From NCBI RefSeq assembly GCF_001039355.2, contig NW_019774692.1, positions 320,106 through 384,105 of the forward strand: DNA of 64,000 bases, read 5' to 3'. Under the pieces are notes generated by a model. That model was not told where the DNA came from. It saw nothing but the letters and a program-made list of their open reading frames with translations, and did not search any database. The number at the start of each line of letters is the position of its first letter. Position 1 is the first letter of the stretch. The position numbers were made by a program, and so were the translations under genes. Shown piece after piece: positions 1 to 9,914 of this stretch. The stretch is from Lingula anatina. Taxonomy: Eukaryota > Brachiopoda > Lingulata > Lingulida > Lingulidae.

Positions 1-272
1 ACAAAATGTAACATCATTCTTCTTTTAAAATCTACATTTTCCAGACCACCACCTAATTCAAAAAAAATACCTGAATAAATTTTTTCTCTTTCACCTGTAC
101 CAACAGATGAAACACCTATAGACTTTTCAAAAAATAAAGAACCAAGACCTCAAATTGCAATAATAATCATAGAAATTACTAAAAAAATTCTAATTATTTT
201 TAGTATTTTTACAAAAACATTATCTTTTTTTTTTGCTTTTATAACTAAATTGTTTGACCACTTTTTAAACAT
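1..272 (-). CDS. yidC: Membrane protein insertase YidC, N-terminal part (cut by window edge)
   Basis: Inserts and folds inner-membrane proteins with or without SecYEG. About 90 residues are visible: a lysine-rich start (MFKKWSNNL), then a hydrophobic segment at about residues 32-50 containing a UGA-encoded Trp, then an extracytoplasmic stretch with a GVSSVGTGER motif as in mollicute YidC proteins. The conserved insertase core lies beyond position 1 and is not seen. The start overlaps the 3' end of rnpA by 28 nt, giving the classic rpmH-rnpA-yidC order. The name rests mainly on this order plus the membrane topology. Confidence 0.8.
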
Positions 273-589
273 TTTATTTTTTTTATCTTTTTTTTAATTA
301 TATTTATATTTTCACATATTTCATTATAATTAAAATCACAAAAATTTTTTTTAGCTATCAAAAACAAATTTAAATCTAATGGTCAATCATTAATTTTAAA
401 TACAATTGATCTTAATTGTCTTTTTATTTTATTTCTTATAGGTTTATTTTTAAATATTTTTGATGAAGAAAAAGAAAATTTTAATTCTTTGTTATTAAAA
501 GAAAAAAAACAAAAAATCATTTTTACATTTATTGTTTTGTTTTTTTTAATTAAATTTTGAATTTCTTTATTTTTTAATGCTTTTTTCAA
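245..589 (-). CDS. rnpA: Ribonuclease P protein component
   Basis: Protein subunit of RNase P, which helps the catalytic RNA cleave 5' leaders from pre-tRNA. The 114-residue product is highly basic and carries the family signature around residues 50-63 (NKPIRNKIKRQLR, equivalent to the RNR motif). The reading frame runs through a UGA (Trp) at position 383-385 to a TAG at 245-247. No ATG is available: the best start is TTG at 587-589, immediately after the rpmH stop, which gives the usual LKKALKNK-type N-terminus; ATA at 590-592 is the only close alternative. It overlaps yidC, so the three genes are almost certainly co-transcribed. Confidence 0.88.
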
Positions 590-591
590 TA

Positions 592-732
592 TTAACCACT
601 AACTGTTAATGTTTTACGGTTCTTTTTTCTACGACGTTTTAAAATTAAACGTCCACCTTTAGTAGTCATTCTAGAAAGAAAACCATGTTTTCTTTTTCTT
701 TTTAATTTTTTTGGTTGTCAAGTTCTTTTCAT
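592..732 (-). CDS. rpmH: 50S ribosomal protein L34
   Basis: Small arginine- and lysine-rich large-subunit protein of 46 residues. It begins MKRTWQPKK (Trp encoded by UGA), followed by the conserved [12 protein letters not shown] and the [19 protein letters not shown] tail, a full-length match to the L34 family. It is first in the leftward rpmH-rnpA-yidC cluster and diverges from dnaA across the probable replication origin. Confidence 0.97.
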
Positions 733-929
733 AATAAAATTAATTTAATTATAAACATTTTTAATATAAATTTCAGATATAAACTTTTTTTAAATTCTTT
801 TTATATAAAAAATATTATTGTTATTTTAATTATTTTTTTTATATTTGATAATATTTTTTATACTAAAAATTTGTGATTTTATTGTTTAAATAATAAATGT
901 TTTTTCTAAAGATATAAAATTATTAAAAT
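733..929. other. Probable oriC-region spacer between rpmH and dnaA
   Basis: This non-coding spacer is almost pure A/T and lies at the point where gene direction diverges, the usual place for a bacterial origin. A DnaA-box-like 9-mer, TTATAAACA (7 of 9 to the TTATCCACA consensus), is at 749-757. No perfect DnaA box is present. Promoters for both rpmH and dnaA must also lie here. Assignment is by position and composition. Confidence 0.5.
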
Positions 930-2165
930 ATGATGTTAAAAAAAATATTTAATACTTGAAATAAAATAAGAGAAGAAATTATAAAAAAAGAAGACTTATA
1001 TTATGTTGAACATTTTTTTGATAATTGTAATCCTAAATGTTTTGAAAACAATACTTTAACTTTTGTTTCAAAATCCAATTTAATTTTTAAAAAGTTAGAA
1101 AGAGATGGTGTTTTTAAACAATTAATGTTTGAAATTCCAGAAATAAAATTTTGTAAAATAAGTTCACCAAAATTAGAGGGTTTAATAATTGACAAATTCA
1201 ATAAAGCAATAATTGATCTTATTGAAAGAATGTTAAATAAAGACTTTAAATTTAATCCTGTTTTTATACATTCAGAACCAGGTTTAGGAAAAACTTTTAT
1301 TTTAGAAAAATTAGAAGATTTATCAAATAAAAACAAAATTTCAACAAAATATATACATACTAACGACTTTATTAAACAAATTTATGATTTATTTAACAAA
1401 AATGAAAGTAAAAAAATAGAAATTTTTAAAAATAATTTAATAAATAAATATGAATTAATATTATTTGATGATATTCAATTTTTAACTGGAAAAGAAAAAA
1501 TATCAGATATTTTTTTTCAAATAATAAATAACAAACATATAAACTTTGTTTTTGCTGCAGATGTTCATCCAGAAGAATTAATAAACATAAACAAAAGAAT
1601 AATTTCAAGATTACAAAAAGGTATAGTTTTAAAAATAGATACTCCAAGTATAGAAGCAGGAATAAAAATTATTGAACAAAAATTACAAGATTTAAATTTT
1701 TCTATTAATAAAATAGATAAACAAGTAATTAAATTTATTTCAAAAAACTTCAGACAAGATATAAGAAAATTAGAAGGTATTGTAAAAAAAATAGTTTTTA
1801 ACTCATGTGAAAAAGTTTTTGATATACATGATTTTAAAAATTTAATAAGTAACTATAAATTTTCAATAGAAAATAAAATAACAGTTCAAAAAATAATAAA
1901 AATAGTTGCAAATTTTTATAGTCTTAATCAAAATAAATTAACTTCTAAACAAAGAAATAAAGAAATAGTTATAGCAAAATATATGTCTATGTATTTAATA
2001 AGAGAATTAAGAGGTGATGTATTTGAATCTATAGCTAAAATTTTCAAAGCTAAAAACCATACAACAATTGTAAATGGTATCAAAAAATTTAGACAATTAT
2101 TAAAAACTAATGAAAATTTAAAACAAGAATTGTGTGAAATAAAAAATAAATGTTTAGAATTTTAG
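930..2165 (+). CDS. dnaA: Chromosomal replication initiator DnaA
   Basis: AAA+ ATPase that binds oriC and opens the duplex for replication. The 411-residue reading starts at ATG 930 and passes one UGA (Trp) early in domain I. Domain I (about 1-75) is followed almost directly by the AAA+ domain, so linker domain II is very short. Walker A GLGKT is at about 118-122 and Walker B LILFDD at about 176-181. The C-terminal DNA-binding helix-turn-helix has the signature RELRGDVFESIAKIF followed by KNHTTIV. The P-loop preceding residues are SEP rather than the usual GGV. A second ATG at 933 is equally usable. First gene rightward of the origin. Confidence 0.97.
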
Positions 2166-2316
2166 TTTTATTAACTTTTTAATAACATATATTTTTTAAG
2201 TGTTGATATTGTTTTTTTTTAATTTTTAACAAAATTAACAACATAATAATAATATATTAAAATAATAAATATAAATTATAAAACATAATAAAAATTTCAA
2301 AAATATAATAAATTAA
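2166..2316. other. dnaA-dnaN spacer with DnaA-box-like sites
   Basis: A 151-bp A/T spacer. TGTTGATAT at 2201-2209 reads ATATCAACA on the minus strand (7 of 9 to the DnaA-box consensus), and TTTTTAACA and related 9-mers occur in the next 40 bases, followed by a long A/T run suitable as an unwinding element. In many Firmicutes and Mollicutes this spacer is part of a bipartite origin. A TATAAT box at 2304-2309 probably drives dnaN. Confidence 0.45.
2304..2309 (+). promoter_or_regulatory. -10 box of dnaN, predicted leaderless
   Basis: Perfect TATAAT exactly 7 nt upstream of the dnaN ATG, which would place the transcription start at or beside the start codon. No Shine-Dalgarno sequence is present between it and the ATG. 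Confidence 0.5.
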
Positions 2317-3417
2317 ATGAACATAAATATTAAAACACAAGTATTAAAAGATTTACTTTATGCAACATATAAAATTGCTTATTCTAGTGATTTTAGAAAT
2401 AATATTTTTATTGTTGAAGTAACTGAAAATGAAATATCAATAATTTCAAACAATAATGTTATTTCTATTGAAAAAAAAAGTAATGATTTAGAAATAATAG
2501 AGACTGGTAAATTTGTAGTAAATGGATATATTATGAATGAATTATGTCAAAAATTTGACGGAACAATAAACATTAAAACAAGTGATCAAAACATTATTCA
2601 TTTTATTTCAGGTAAATCAAAAAATAGAGTAAATGCATTAGATATTAAAATGTTTAGAAAACCAAATTTTGAAATAATTGGTCAAGAAATATTACTACCA
2701 AAAAATACATTTAAAGAAATTATTAAACAAGTTTCATTTGCTGTACAAGGAAAAGATGGAAGAACAGCATTTAAAGGTATTAATTTAAGAGTTTTTAATA
2801 ATAAACTTATTGCAACTGCAACAGATGGTTCAAGAATTGCAAGAAAAATTTTATTAGAAAATATAAATAAAGAAATTGATGTAATTTTACCTGTTATGTT
2901 TTTTTCAGAAATTTTTAGACTTTGTATAAAAAATTTAGAAAAAAAAGTATTTTTTACAAAAGATCAGGTTTTGGTTTGTATTGATGAAAATACAAAAATA
3001 TTAACAAAAACTTTTAATGAAATTTTTCCAAACACAGAAACACAATTGAAACAAAGTATAGAAGCAGAAGTTGAATGTGATTGTAAAGAAGTTATTAAAG
3101 CTATTGAACGTATAGATGTAATTAATGAAAAAGATGAAATACCATCAATTGTTTTAAAAGTTAAAGAAAATAAATTTTTTTTAAGTTCTACAAATGATAA
3201 TCAAGTTGGTTATTCAGAAGAAGAAATAGAAAAAGCTAAAATAAAAGGTCATTTTAAAGATACTGTATTACAAGTAAAATATTTAATTAATGCTTTACGT
3301 GGTTTTGATAAAAATGATATTGTTATTAAATTTTCTGAAAAAAATGGACCTGTTTTTGTACAAATGAAAAACGATGAAAATGTAATAAATTTAATTTTGC
3401 CATTTTGAAGTTATTAA
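2317..3417 (+). CDS. dnaN: DNA polymerase III beta subunit (sliding clamp)
   Basis: Ring-shaped processivity clamp that tethers DNA polymerase III to DNA. The product is 366 residues, close to the family norm, with the three-domain clamp pattern: the central block has GKDGRTAFKGINLR and ATDGSRIARK around residues 145-185, and the C-terminal end INLILPF resembles the usual LMPMR-type ending. The frame continues through a UGA at 3406-3408 to add WSY before TAA at 3415-3417. recF starts on the very next base, so the two are translationally linked. No Shine-Dalgarno; a -10 box sits 7 nt upstream. Confidence 0.96.
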
Positions 3418-4473
3418 ATGTTTTTAAAAAAAATAAAAATATTAAATTTAAAAAATATAGAAAGAATAGAATATGTTTTTTCAAATAAAAAAACATTAAT
3501 TTCTGGTTGTTTTGGTAAAGGTAAAACTACAATTTTTGAATCTATTTATTTTTCTAATTTTTTACCATTAAAATTGTTACAAAAAAATTTAATTCAATTA
3601 AACAAAACATATTCAGCTATTTATTGTGATGTTTTTGAAAATAATTTTGAGTATCAATTAAAAACATTTATTCAAGATAATAAAATAACTTTTTATAAAA
3701 ACGAAAAAAAAATTAAATTACAAAAAAAACAAAAATATATTTTTTGTTTTTTTGTTTATTTACTTGAAGATATTTTTAAAAATAAAGAACAACAAAAAAT
3801 ATTTTTTTATGAAGAAATATTGAGAAATTATTTAAATTTTTTTGATATTAAAGAATTATTTGAAAAAGATTTTCAAAATTGGTTTGATATTGTTTGTGAT
3901 AAATCTAAAAAATTTTCTATTGATAAAATTCAAAAAATTGAAAAAAGCATGACAGAAAGAATTTTGTTGATTAAAAGTAATTTATATTTTTTATCAAAAG
4001 AAATTTTTAAAAAATTTCAAGAAATTACAAAAGATTTTAATTATTTTTCTTTTTTAAAGTTGTTTTGAAATCAAAAATATGAATTTAAATTTAATTTTGA
4101 AAAAGAACATAAAGAAATAAAAGAATTTTGAATAAAATTTAGAGATGATAAATTTAAAAAGATTAGTTTTTTTGATTTTTGTTTTAAGGGATTTAAATCA
4201 TTTTTTGATTTAAAGTATTTAGATTTTTTTTCATTAAAAGAACAAAAAATTATTTTAATTTTTTTAAAACTTGCTGCTGCAAAGTTTTATTTTTTTTCAA
4301 TGAAAAAAAGTTTTGTGTTTTGTATAGATGATTTTGATATATTTTCTATAAAAACACAAGAATATATATTAAAATCTTTTCCAATAAATATTCAAATTAT
4401 TTTATTTGTAAGTGATTTTTTAAAAACTTTTTATATTAACAATAAATTACATTTTAATTTGTTAAAATTATAA
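3418..4473 (+). CDS. recF: DNA replication and repair protein RecF (divergent)
   Basis: SMC/ABC-type ATPase that helps load recombinase at gaps. The 351-residue frame includes two UGA Trp codons. It has the RecF-type N-terminus (FLKKIKILNLKNIERIEY), a Walker A GCFGKGKTT at about residues 30-38, a signature-like SLKEQKIILIFLKLAAAKF near residue 275, and a Walker B FCIDDFDIFS near 300. The middle is poorly conserved and the signature lacks the usual SQGEQR spelling, so activity may be altered. It abuts dnaN directly, as in the ancestral order. Confidence 0.82.
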
Positions 4474-4476
4474 GAA

Positions 4477-4482
4477 TATAAC
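4477..4482 (+). promoter_or_regulatory. -10 box of the HAD phosphatase gene
   Basis: TATAAC ends 7 nt before the ATG at 4490, overlapping the end of recF. The spacing equals that seen at dnaN and at 60180, which suggests a leaderless transcript. No clear -35 element. Confidence 0.35.
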
Positions 4483-4489
4483 ATTAAAA

Positions 4490-5314
4490 ATGAAAATTAT
4501 AAAAAATAAAATTAAATTGATATGTTTGGATTTAGATGAAACTCTTGTTTCAGTTGGTTTAAATCCTATTTCAGATATTAATCAAACAAGTATTTTAAAG
4601 GTTCAAAAGCTTGGAATATTGTGTGTAATTACAACTGGTAGATCATATGAAAGGTCATTTCCATATGTTTGATCTATAAATGGTAAATTTTTAATTGTTT
4701 ATAGTGGTGCTTTAATTTTTGAATTTCCAGAAAAAAAAGTTATTTGAAAAAAAACCATTTCAAATGAAATATTTAATAAAATAAATGAAATTTTAGAATC
4801 TAATCAAAAAATTATTGGTCTTTCATATTGATTAGATGAAAAAACAAACAAAACAATAACTTTAAGAAAAAATGAATCAAATAAAGAATTTGAAGAACAT
4901 AAAATTTCATTAAAAGAAATTGGTAATTTTAATGATAAAAAAGAATCTTATGTTTTGTTAAGGTTTAATTTGTTTGGTCCAAAAGAAGAATTAAAAAAAT
5001 ATGAATCATATTTAAAAACATTTGACTTAACAGTTATAAACAATAAAAATACTTTACTTGAAATAACAAATAAAGATGCAAGAAAATCAAAAGCTGTTGA
5101 ATTTTTGGTAAAAAATAAATTAAAAATTTCATTTTCTGAAGTTATGGCCTTTGGAGATAGTTTGAATGATTTTTGTTTATTTAAAAAAGTTAAATATGGG
5201 ATTGCTGTTGAAAATGCTCAAAATAAATTAAAAGAGGTTGCATTTGATGTGTGTGAAAGTCAAGTTAATTCAGGTGTAGGTAAATATTTAAATAAAAAAA
5301 TATTAAAAGAATAA
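4490..5314 (+). CDS. HAD-superfamily phosphatase, Cof type
   Basis: Probable Cof-like sugar-phosphate or nucleotide phosphatase of 274 residues. Motif I is LDLDETL at about residues 13-19 (nucleophile Asp plus general acid Asp), motif II is TTGR near residue 50, and motif IV is FGDSLND near residue 222 with the two metal-binding aspartates. The cap between them fits the C2B/Cof group. Four UGA Trp codons are read through. The C-terminal GVGKYL matches the usual GVA..L ending. A TATAAC box is 7 nt upstream of the ATG. Substrate is unknown; Mollicutes usually carry several paralogs. Confidence 0.85.
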
Positions 5315-5347
5315 ATTAAATAAAAAGTTAAAATATTAAATATAAAT

Positions 5348-7306
5348 ATGGAAAATTATACAGGTAAATCAATTAAAATTTTTGAAGGTGTTAAAGCAAT
5401 TCAACAAAGACCTGCAATGTATATTGGAAGTACTGATCAAGATGCTTTTCACCATTTGGTTTGAGAGATTATTGATAATGCACTTGATGAATATTTAGCT
5501 GGTTTTTGTAATAAAATACAAGTCACTTTAAAAAAAGATGGTTCTATTTCAATAGAAGATAATGGAAGAGGTATTCCAACAGATAAACATCCAAAAACAG
5601 GTTTATCTACAATTGAAACAGTTTTTACTTTTTTACATGCAGGAGGTAAGTTTTCAACACAAACATATCAAATTTCTGGTGGTTTACATGGTGTTGGTTC
5701 AACTGTTGTAAATGCTATGTCAGAATGATTGGTTGTTAAAGTTTTTAATCATGGAAAAACTTTTTCAATGAAATTTAAAAATGGTGTAAAAACACATGAT
5801 TTATTATTGGTAGAAGATAATGGTGAACCAAATAAAAAAGGTACTTTTGTACAATTTCAACCTAACTTAGAACGATTTGATGATAACTATGAATTTAATG
5901 TAAAAAAAATTAAGAGTAGATTAGAAGAAACTGCATATATAAATGATAAAATTAAAATTATTTTTTATGATGAAAACACTCAAGAAAATACAACTTTTTA
6001 TAATGAAAATGGAATTTTAGAATATTTACAAAAATTAGTAGGTTCTAGTTCTAATTATGAACATCAACATAAACAAGTAATTTTTGGTTCAAAACAAGTT
6101 GATGATAAAAAAATAAAATTTATTTTTAGGTATACTGATTCATCAGATGTTAGAATTTATTCTTTTTGTAATAACATTAAAACTATAGAAGGTGGAATGC
6201 ATGTAAAAGGTTTTAAAAGTGGAATAAGTCGTGTTGTCAAAAAATTATTAAAAAATGATCCAAAATTTAAAGATAATAAAAAAAATATAGAAAGCAAAGA
6301 CATTGTAACTGGAATTGTTGGTATTGTTACTGTTTTACATCCTGATCCAAAATTTGCTGGTCAAACTAAAACACAATTAGTTAATTCAGAAATGACTTCA
6401 GTTGTAAGTGATGTTGTTTCAAATATATTTGAAAAGTTTTTATTAGAAAATCCTAAAGAAAGAAATATTATTTTTAATAAAGTTTTACAATCATTTCAAA
6501 TCAGAAAACAAATTGAAAAAAGTGTTAAAGAATTAAAAGAAAAAACAAAAGTATTTTCAACAACAACACTTCCTGGTAAATTAGCTGAATGTTCAATTGA
6601 TGATAATCAACAAACTGAATTATTTATTGTAGAGGGTGATTCAGCAGGTGGTTCAGCAAAATTAGGAAGAGACAGAAGGTTTCAAGCTATACTTCCATTA
6701 AAAGGAAAAATTATTAATTCTGAAAAATCAACATTTCATAAATTATTTGATAATCAAGAAGTAACAGATTTAGCAATTTCATTAGGTTTTAGTTTAAGAA
6801 AAATTGTTTTAGAAAAACAACAAATTGATGAAGATAAAGAAAATTATAATATTGATTTAAATAAATTAAGATATAACAAAATCATAATTATGACAGATGC
6901 AGATGTAGATGGTTCTCATATTGCAGTTTTATTATTAACATTTTTATATAGATTTTTTCCGGGATTAATTGAAAATAAACATGTTTTTCTTGCACAACCA
7001 CCACTTTATAAATTTAAAGTAGGAAAAAAAACTAAATATTTATATTCAGATGATGAATTAAAAGAAGAAGTTAGTAAAATAGAATCTAAATATGAAATTC
7101 AAAGATATAAAGGTTTAGGTGAAATGAATCCTGGACAACTTTGAGAAACAACAATGAATCCTGAAAATAGAACTTTAAAATTAGTTACTATTGAAGAAGC
7201 TGAAAATGCAGATTTAGCTATTAAATTATTAATGGGAAAAGATGTTTTAGAAAGAAAAGAATTTATAATTAAAAATGCACTTTTTGCAAAAGATATAGAT
7301 ATTTAA
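5348..7306 (+). CDS. gyrB: DNA gyrase subunit B
   Basis: ATPase subunit of the type II topoisomerase that introduces negative supercoils. 652 residues. The GHKL ATPase domain shows [25 protein letters not shown] and [13 protein letters not shown] in order in the first 130 residues; the TOPRIM domain has [10 protein letters not shown] (about 425-435) and the metal-binding [11 protein letters not shown] (about 515); the end has [15 protein letters not shown] and a terminal DIDI like GyrB. The N-terminal [19 protein letters not shown] is a little ParE-like, but the position after recF, the GyrB-like tail and the gyrA partner favour gyrase. Three Trp are UGA. Confidence 0.9.
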
Positions 7307-7321
7307 AAAAAAAAAAAAAAA
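7305..7321 (+). repeat. A17 homopolymer joining gyrB stop and gyrA start
   Basis: Seventeen consecutive A residues run from the TAA of gyrB into the A of the gyrA ATG. It replaces any ribosome-binding site and is the longest homopolymer noticed in the window, so it is a candidate site for polymerase slippage, though slippage here would not alter either protein. Confidence 0.9.
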
Positions 7322-9813
7322 TGAGTAAAAACAACAACAATCACAATTTATTATTAAATGATAAAACAGTTTTAATAAATTCACTTTTTGAAACAGAAAT
7401 TAAAGATAAATTTTTAAGTTATGCAATGTCTGTAATTATTTCACGGGCACTTCCAAATGTAGATGATGGATTAAAACCTGTTCACCGTAGAATACTTTAT
7501 GCAATGTATGGTTTAAGATTATTATCAACAAAACCATATAAAAAATCTGCTAGAGTTGTTGGTGAAGTAATTGGTAAATATCATCCTCATGGTGATAATG
7601 CAGTTTATGAAGCAATGACTAGAATGATTCAAAAATTTGTTTCAAATTCTCCATTAATTGATGGGCATGGTAATTTTGGTTCTATTGATGGCGATTCACC
7701 TGCTGCAATGCGTTATACAGAAGTTAGATTATCAAAAATAGCAGAAGAAAGTCTTTTTGGTTTAGAAAATGATACTGTAAATTTTTTAAAAAATTATGAT
7801 GAAACAGAAGAAGAACCAGAAGTTTTACCTGGTATTGTTCCAAATTTATTGTTAAATGGTTCAACTGGTATTGCAGTTGGTATGGCAACATCTATTCCAC
7901 CACATAATTTAATTGAAATTATAAATTCAATTATTGAATTTATAAATAACAATGCAATCACTGTTGAAGAATTAGTGGAAAGAAAAATTTTTAATGGCCC
8001 TGATTTTCCAACAGGTTCAATTTTAGTTTCAGATAAAAATTCAATTATTGATACTTTAAAAAAAGGTAGAGGTAATTATCAAGTTCGTGCAAGTTTTAAA
8101 ATAGAAAAATATGATAAAAGAAAAAAAATAATATTTAATGAAATTCCATTTCAAATAAATAAAGCAGATTTAGTTAGACATATTGCTGAATTAGTTAGAG
8201 ATAAAAAGATTATTGGAATAACAGATATTAAAGATGAATCAAATAGATTAGGAATTAGAATATCTATTACATTAAAATCAGAATCAGATGAAAATGTTAT
8301 TTTATTTCAATTATTTAAATTAACAAAATTACAATCTGGTTTTTCTGTAAATTCTTTGGCATTACATGACAATCAACCTGAATTAATGGGTATTTTACAA
8401 ATATTTAAATATTATGTAGATCATCAAATTGATGTTATTGTAAGAAGAACTAAATTTTTATTAAATCAAGATGAATTAAAAATTGAATTATTAAATGGTA
8501 TTGCTTTAGCATTAGAAAAAATTGATCAAGTTGTAGAATTAATTAAAAAATCATCAAATACACAAGATGCATTAATTAAACTTATTCAATTTTTAAATAT
8601 AAATCAACGTCAAGCAAAAGCAATTTTGGAGATGAAACTTCAAAAATTAACTGCTTTAGAACAAGATAAAATTAAAAATGATATTTTAGAATTAAAAAAA
8701 AGAATTGAAGAATATAAATTAATTCTTTCAAGTGATGAAAAACAAAAACAAATTTTAAAAGATAAATTAATTAATTTAAAAGATAAGTATGGTGAACCTA
8801 GAAAAACAAAAATTGTTCATTTTGATAAATTTCAAAATATAGAAAAAGAAGATTTAATTTTAAGTAAAGATGTTTTAGTTTGTGTTACAGAAAATAATTA
8901 TTTAAAACGTATGGACTTAAACATATTTAAGAGTCAAAAAAAAGGGGGTGTTGGTGTTAAAGGTATAACCTTAAATGAAAATGATAAAGTAAAACAAGTA
9001 TTACTTGCTGATACACGTGATAATTTATTGTTTTTTACTAATTTAGGAAAAGTATATAAATTAAAAACATGAAAAATTCCTGATTTAGGCAGAAGTGCTC
9101 GTGGAACACCAGTTCAAAATTTAATTGATATAGATTCTAAATCTGAAAAAGTACGTTCAATAATTAAATATAATTTAGAAAAAGAATCATTAATTAATAA
9201 AAATTTATTTTTTGTTACAAAAAAAGGTATTGTTAAAAAAACAGGATTAGAGTTATTTCAAAAAATCAATAAAAGCGGTAAGATTGCAATCAAATTAAAA
9301 AAAGGAGATAATCTTTCATTTGTTTTTGCATTAGATAGTGAAAAAGAAATTATTATTTCAAAATCTGATAATAAAATAGTTAAATTTTCATCTAAAGGTG
9401 TTAAAAAACAAGGACGTGCAACTCAAGGTGTTATTGGAACACGTTGTGATGAAAACACAATTGTTACTGGTGCTTTTTTTGCAGAAGATGATCAAAAAAT
9501 TATTACAATTTCAAGTAATGGAAAAGGTAAAATTACAAAAGCTAGTATTTATAGACAAACTAAACGTGGTGCAAAAGGTGTACTTGGTTTAAAAAGAAAA
9601 ACAAAAAAAGAAGATAATGAAATTGTTGCTTCAATGGCAATTTATAAAGATGAACAAGTAATTATTGCTCGTTCAACTGGTAAATTTATTATTTCTTCAT
9701 TAGAAAAAGTTAGAGTTACAAAATCTCGTTCTGCAAATGGTTCAAAATTTGTTTCATTAGATGAAAACGAAACAATTACAGCAGTAAATGTATTTAAACA
9801 AAATAATAAATAA
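7321..9813 (+). CDS. gyrA: DNA gyrase subunit A
   Basis: DNA cleavage and wrapping subunit of gyrase, 830 residues. The breakage-reunion domain has [20 protein letters not shown] (about 41-60), the resistance-determining segment [13 protein letters not shown] (about 87-99) and the catalytic Tyr in AAMRYTEVR at about residue 132. The C-terminal beta-pinwheel contains a GyrA-box, QKKGGVG, at about 539-545, which separates it from ParC. The residue equivalent to E. coli Ser83 is Asn. It is separated from gyrB by a 14-base all-A spacer; no Shine-Dalgarno is possible there. Confidence 0.95.
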
Positions 9814-9914
9814 AAAAGTATTAAATATTTATTAATAATTTGAATTTAAAAATATATTAAAAAAATAATAAAATAAAAATACAATATATAAAAATATTAA
9901 ACAAAATTAATTGA

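Noticed and set aside
5348-9813. Topoisomerase IV (parE/parC) instead of gyrase
   Set aside because: The second gene has a GyrA-box (QKKGGVG), the first ends like GyrB, and both lie in the dnaA-dnaN-recF-gyrB-gyrA order.
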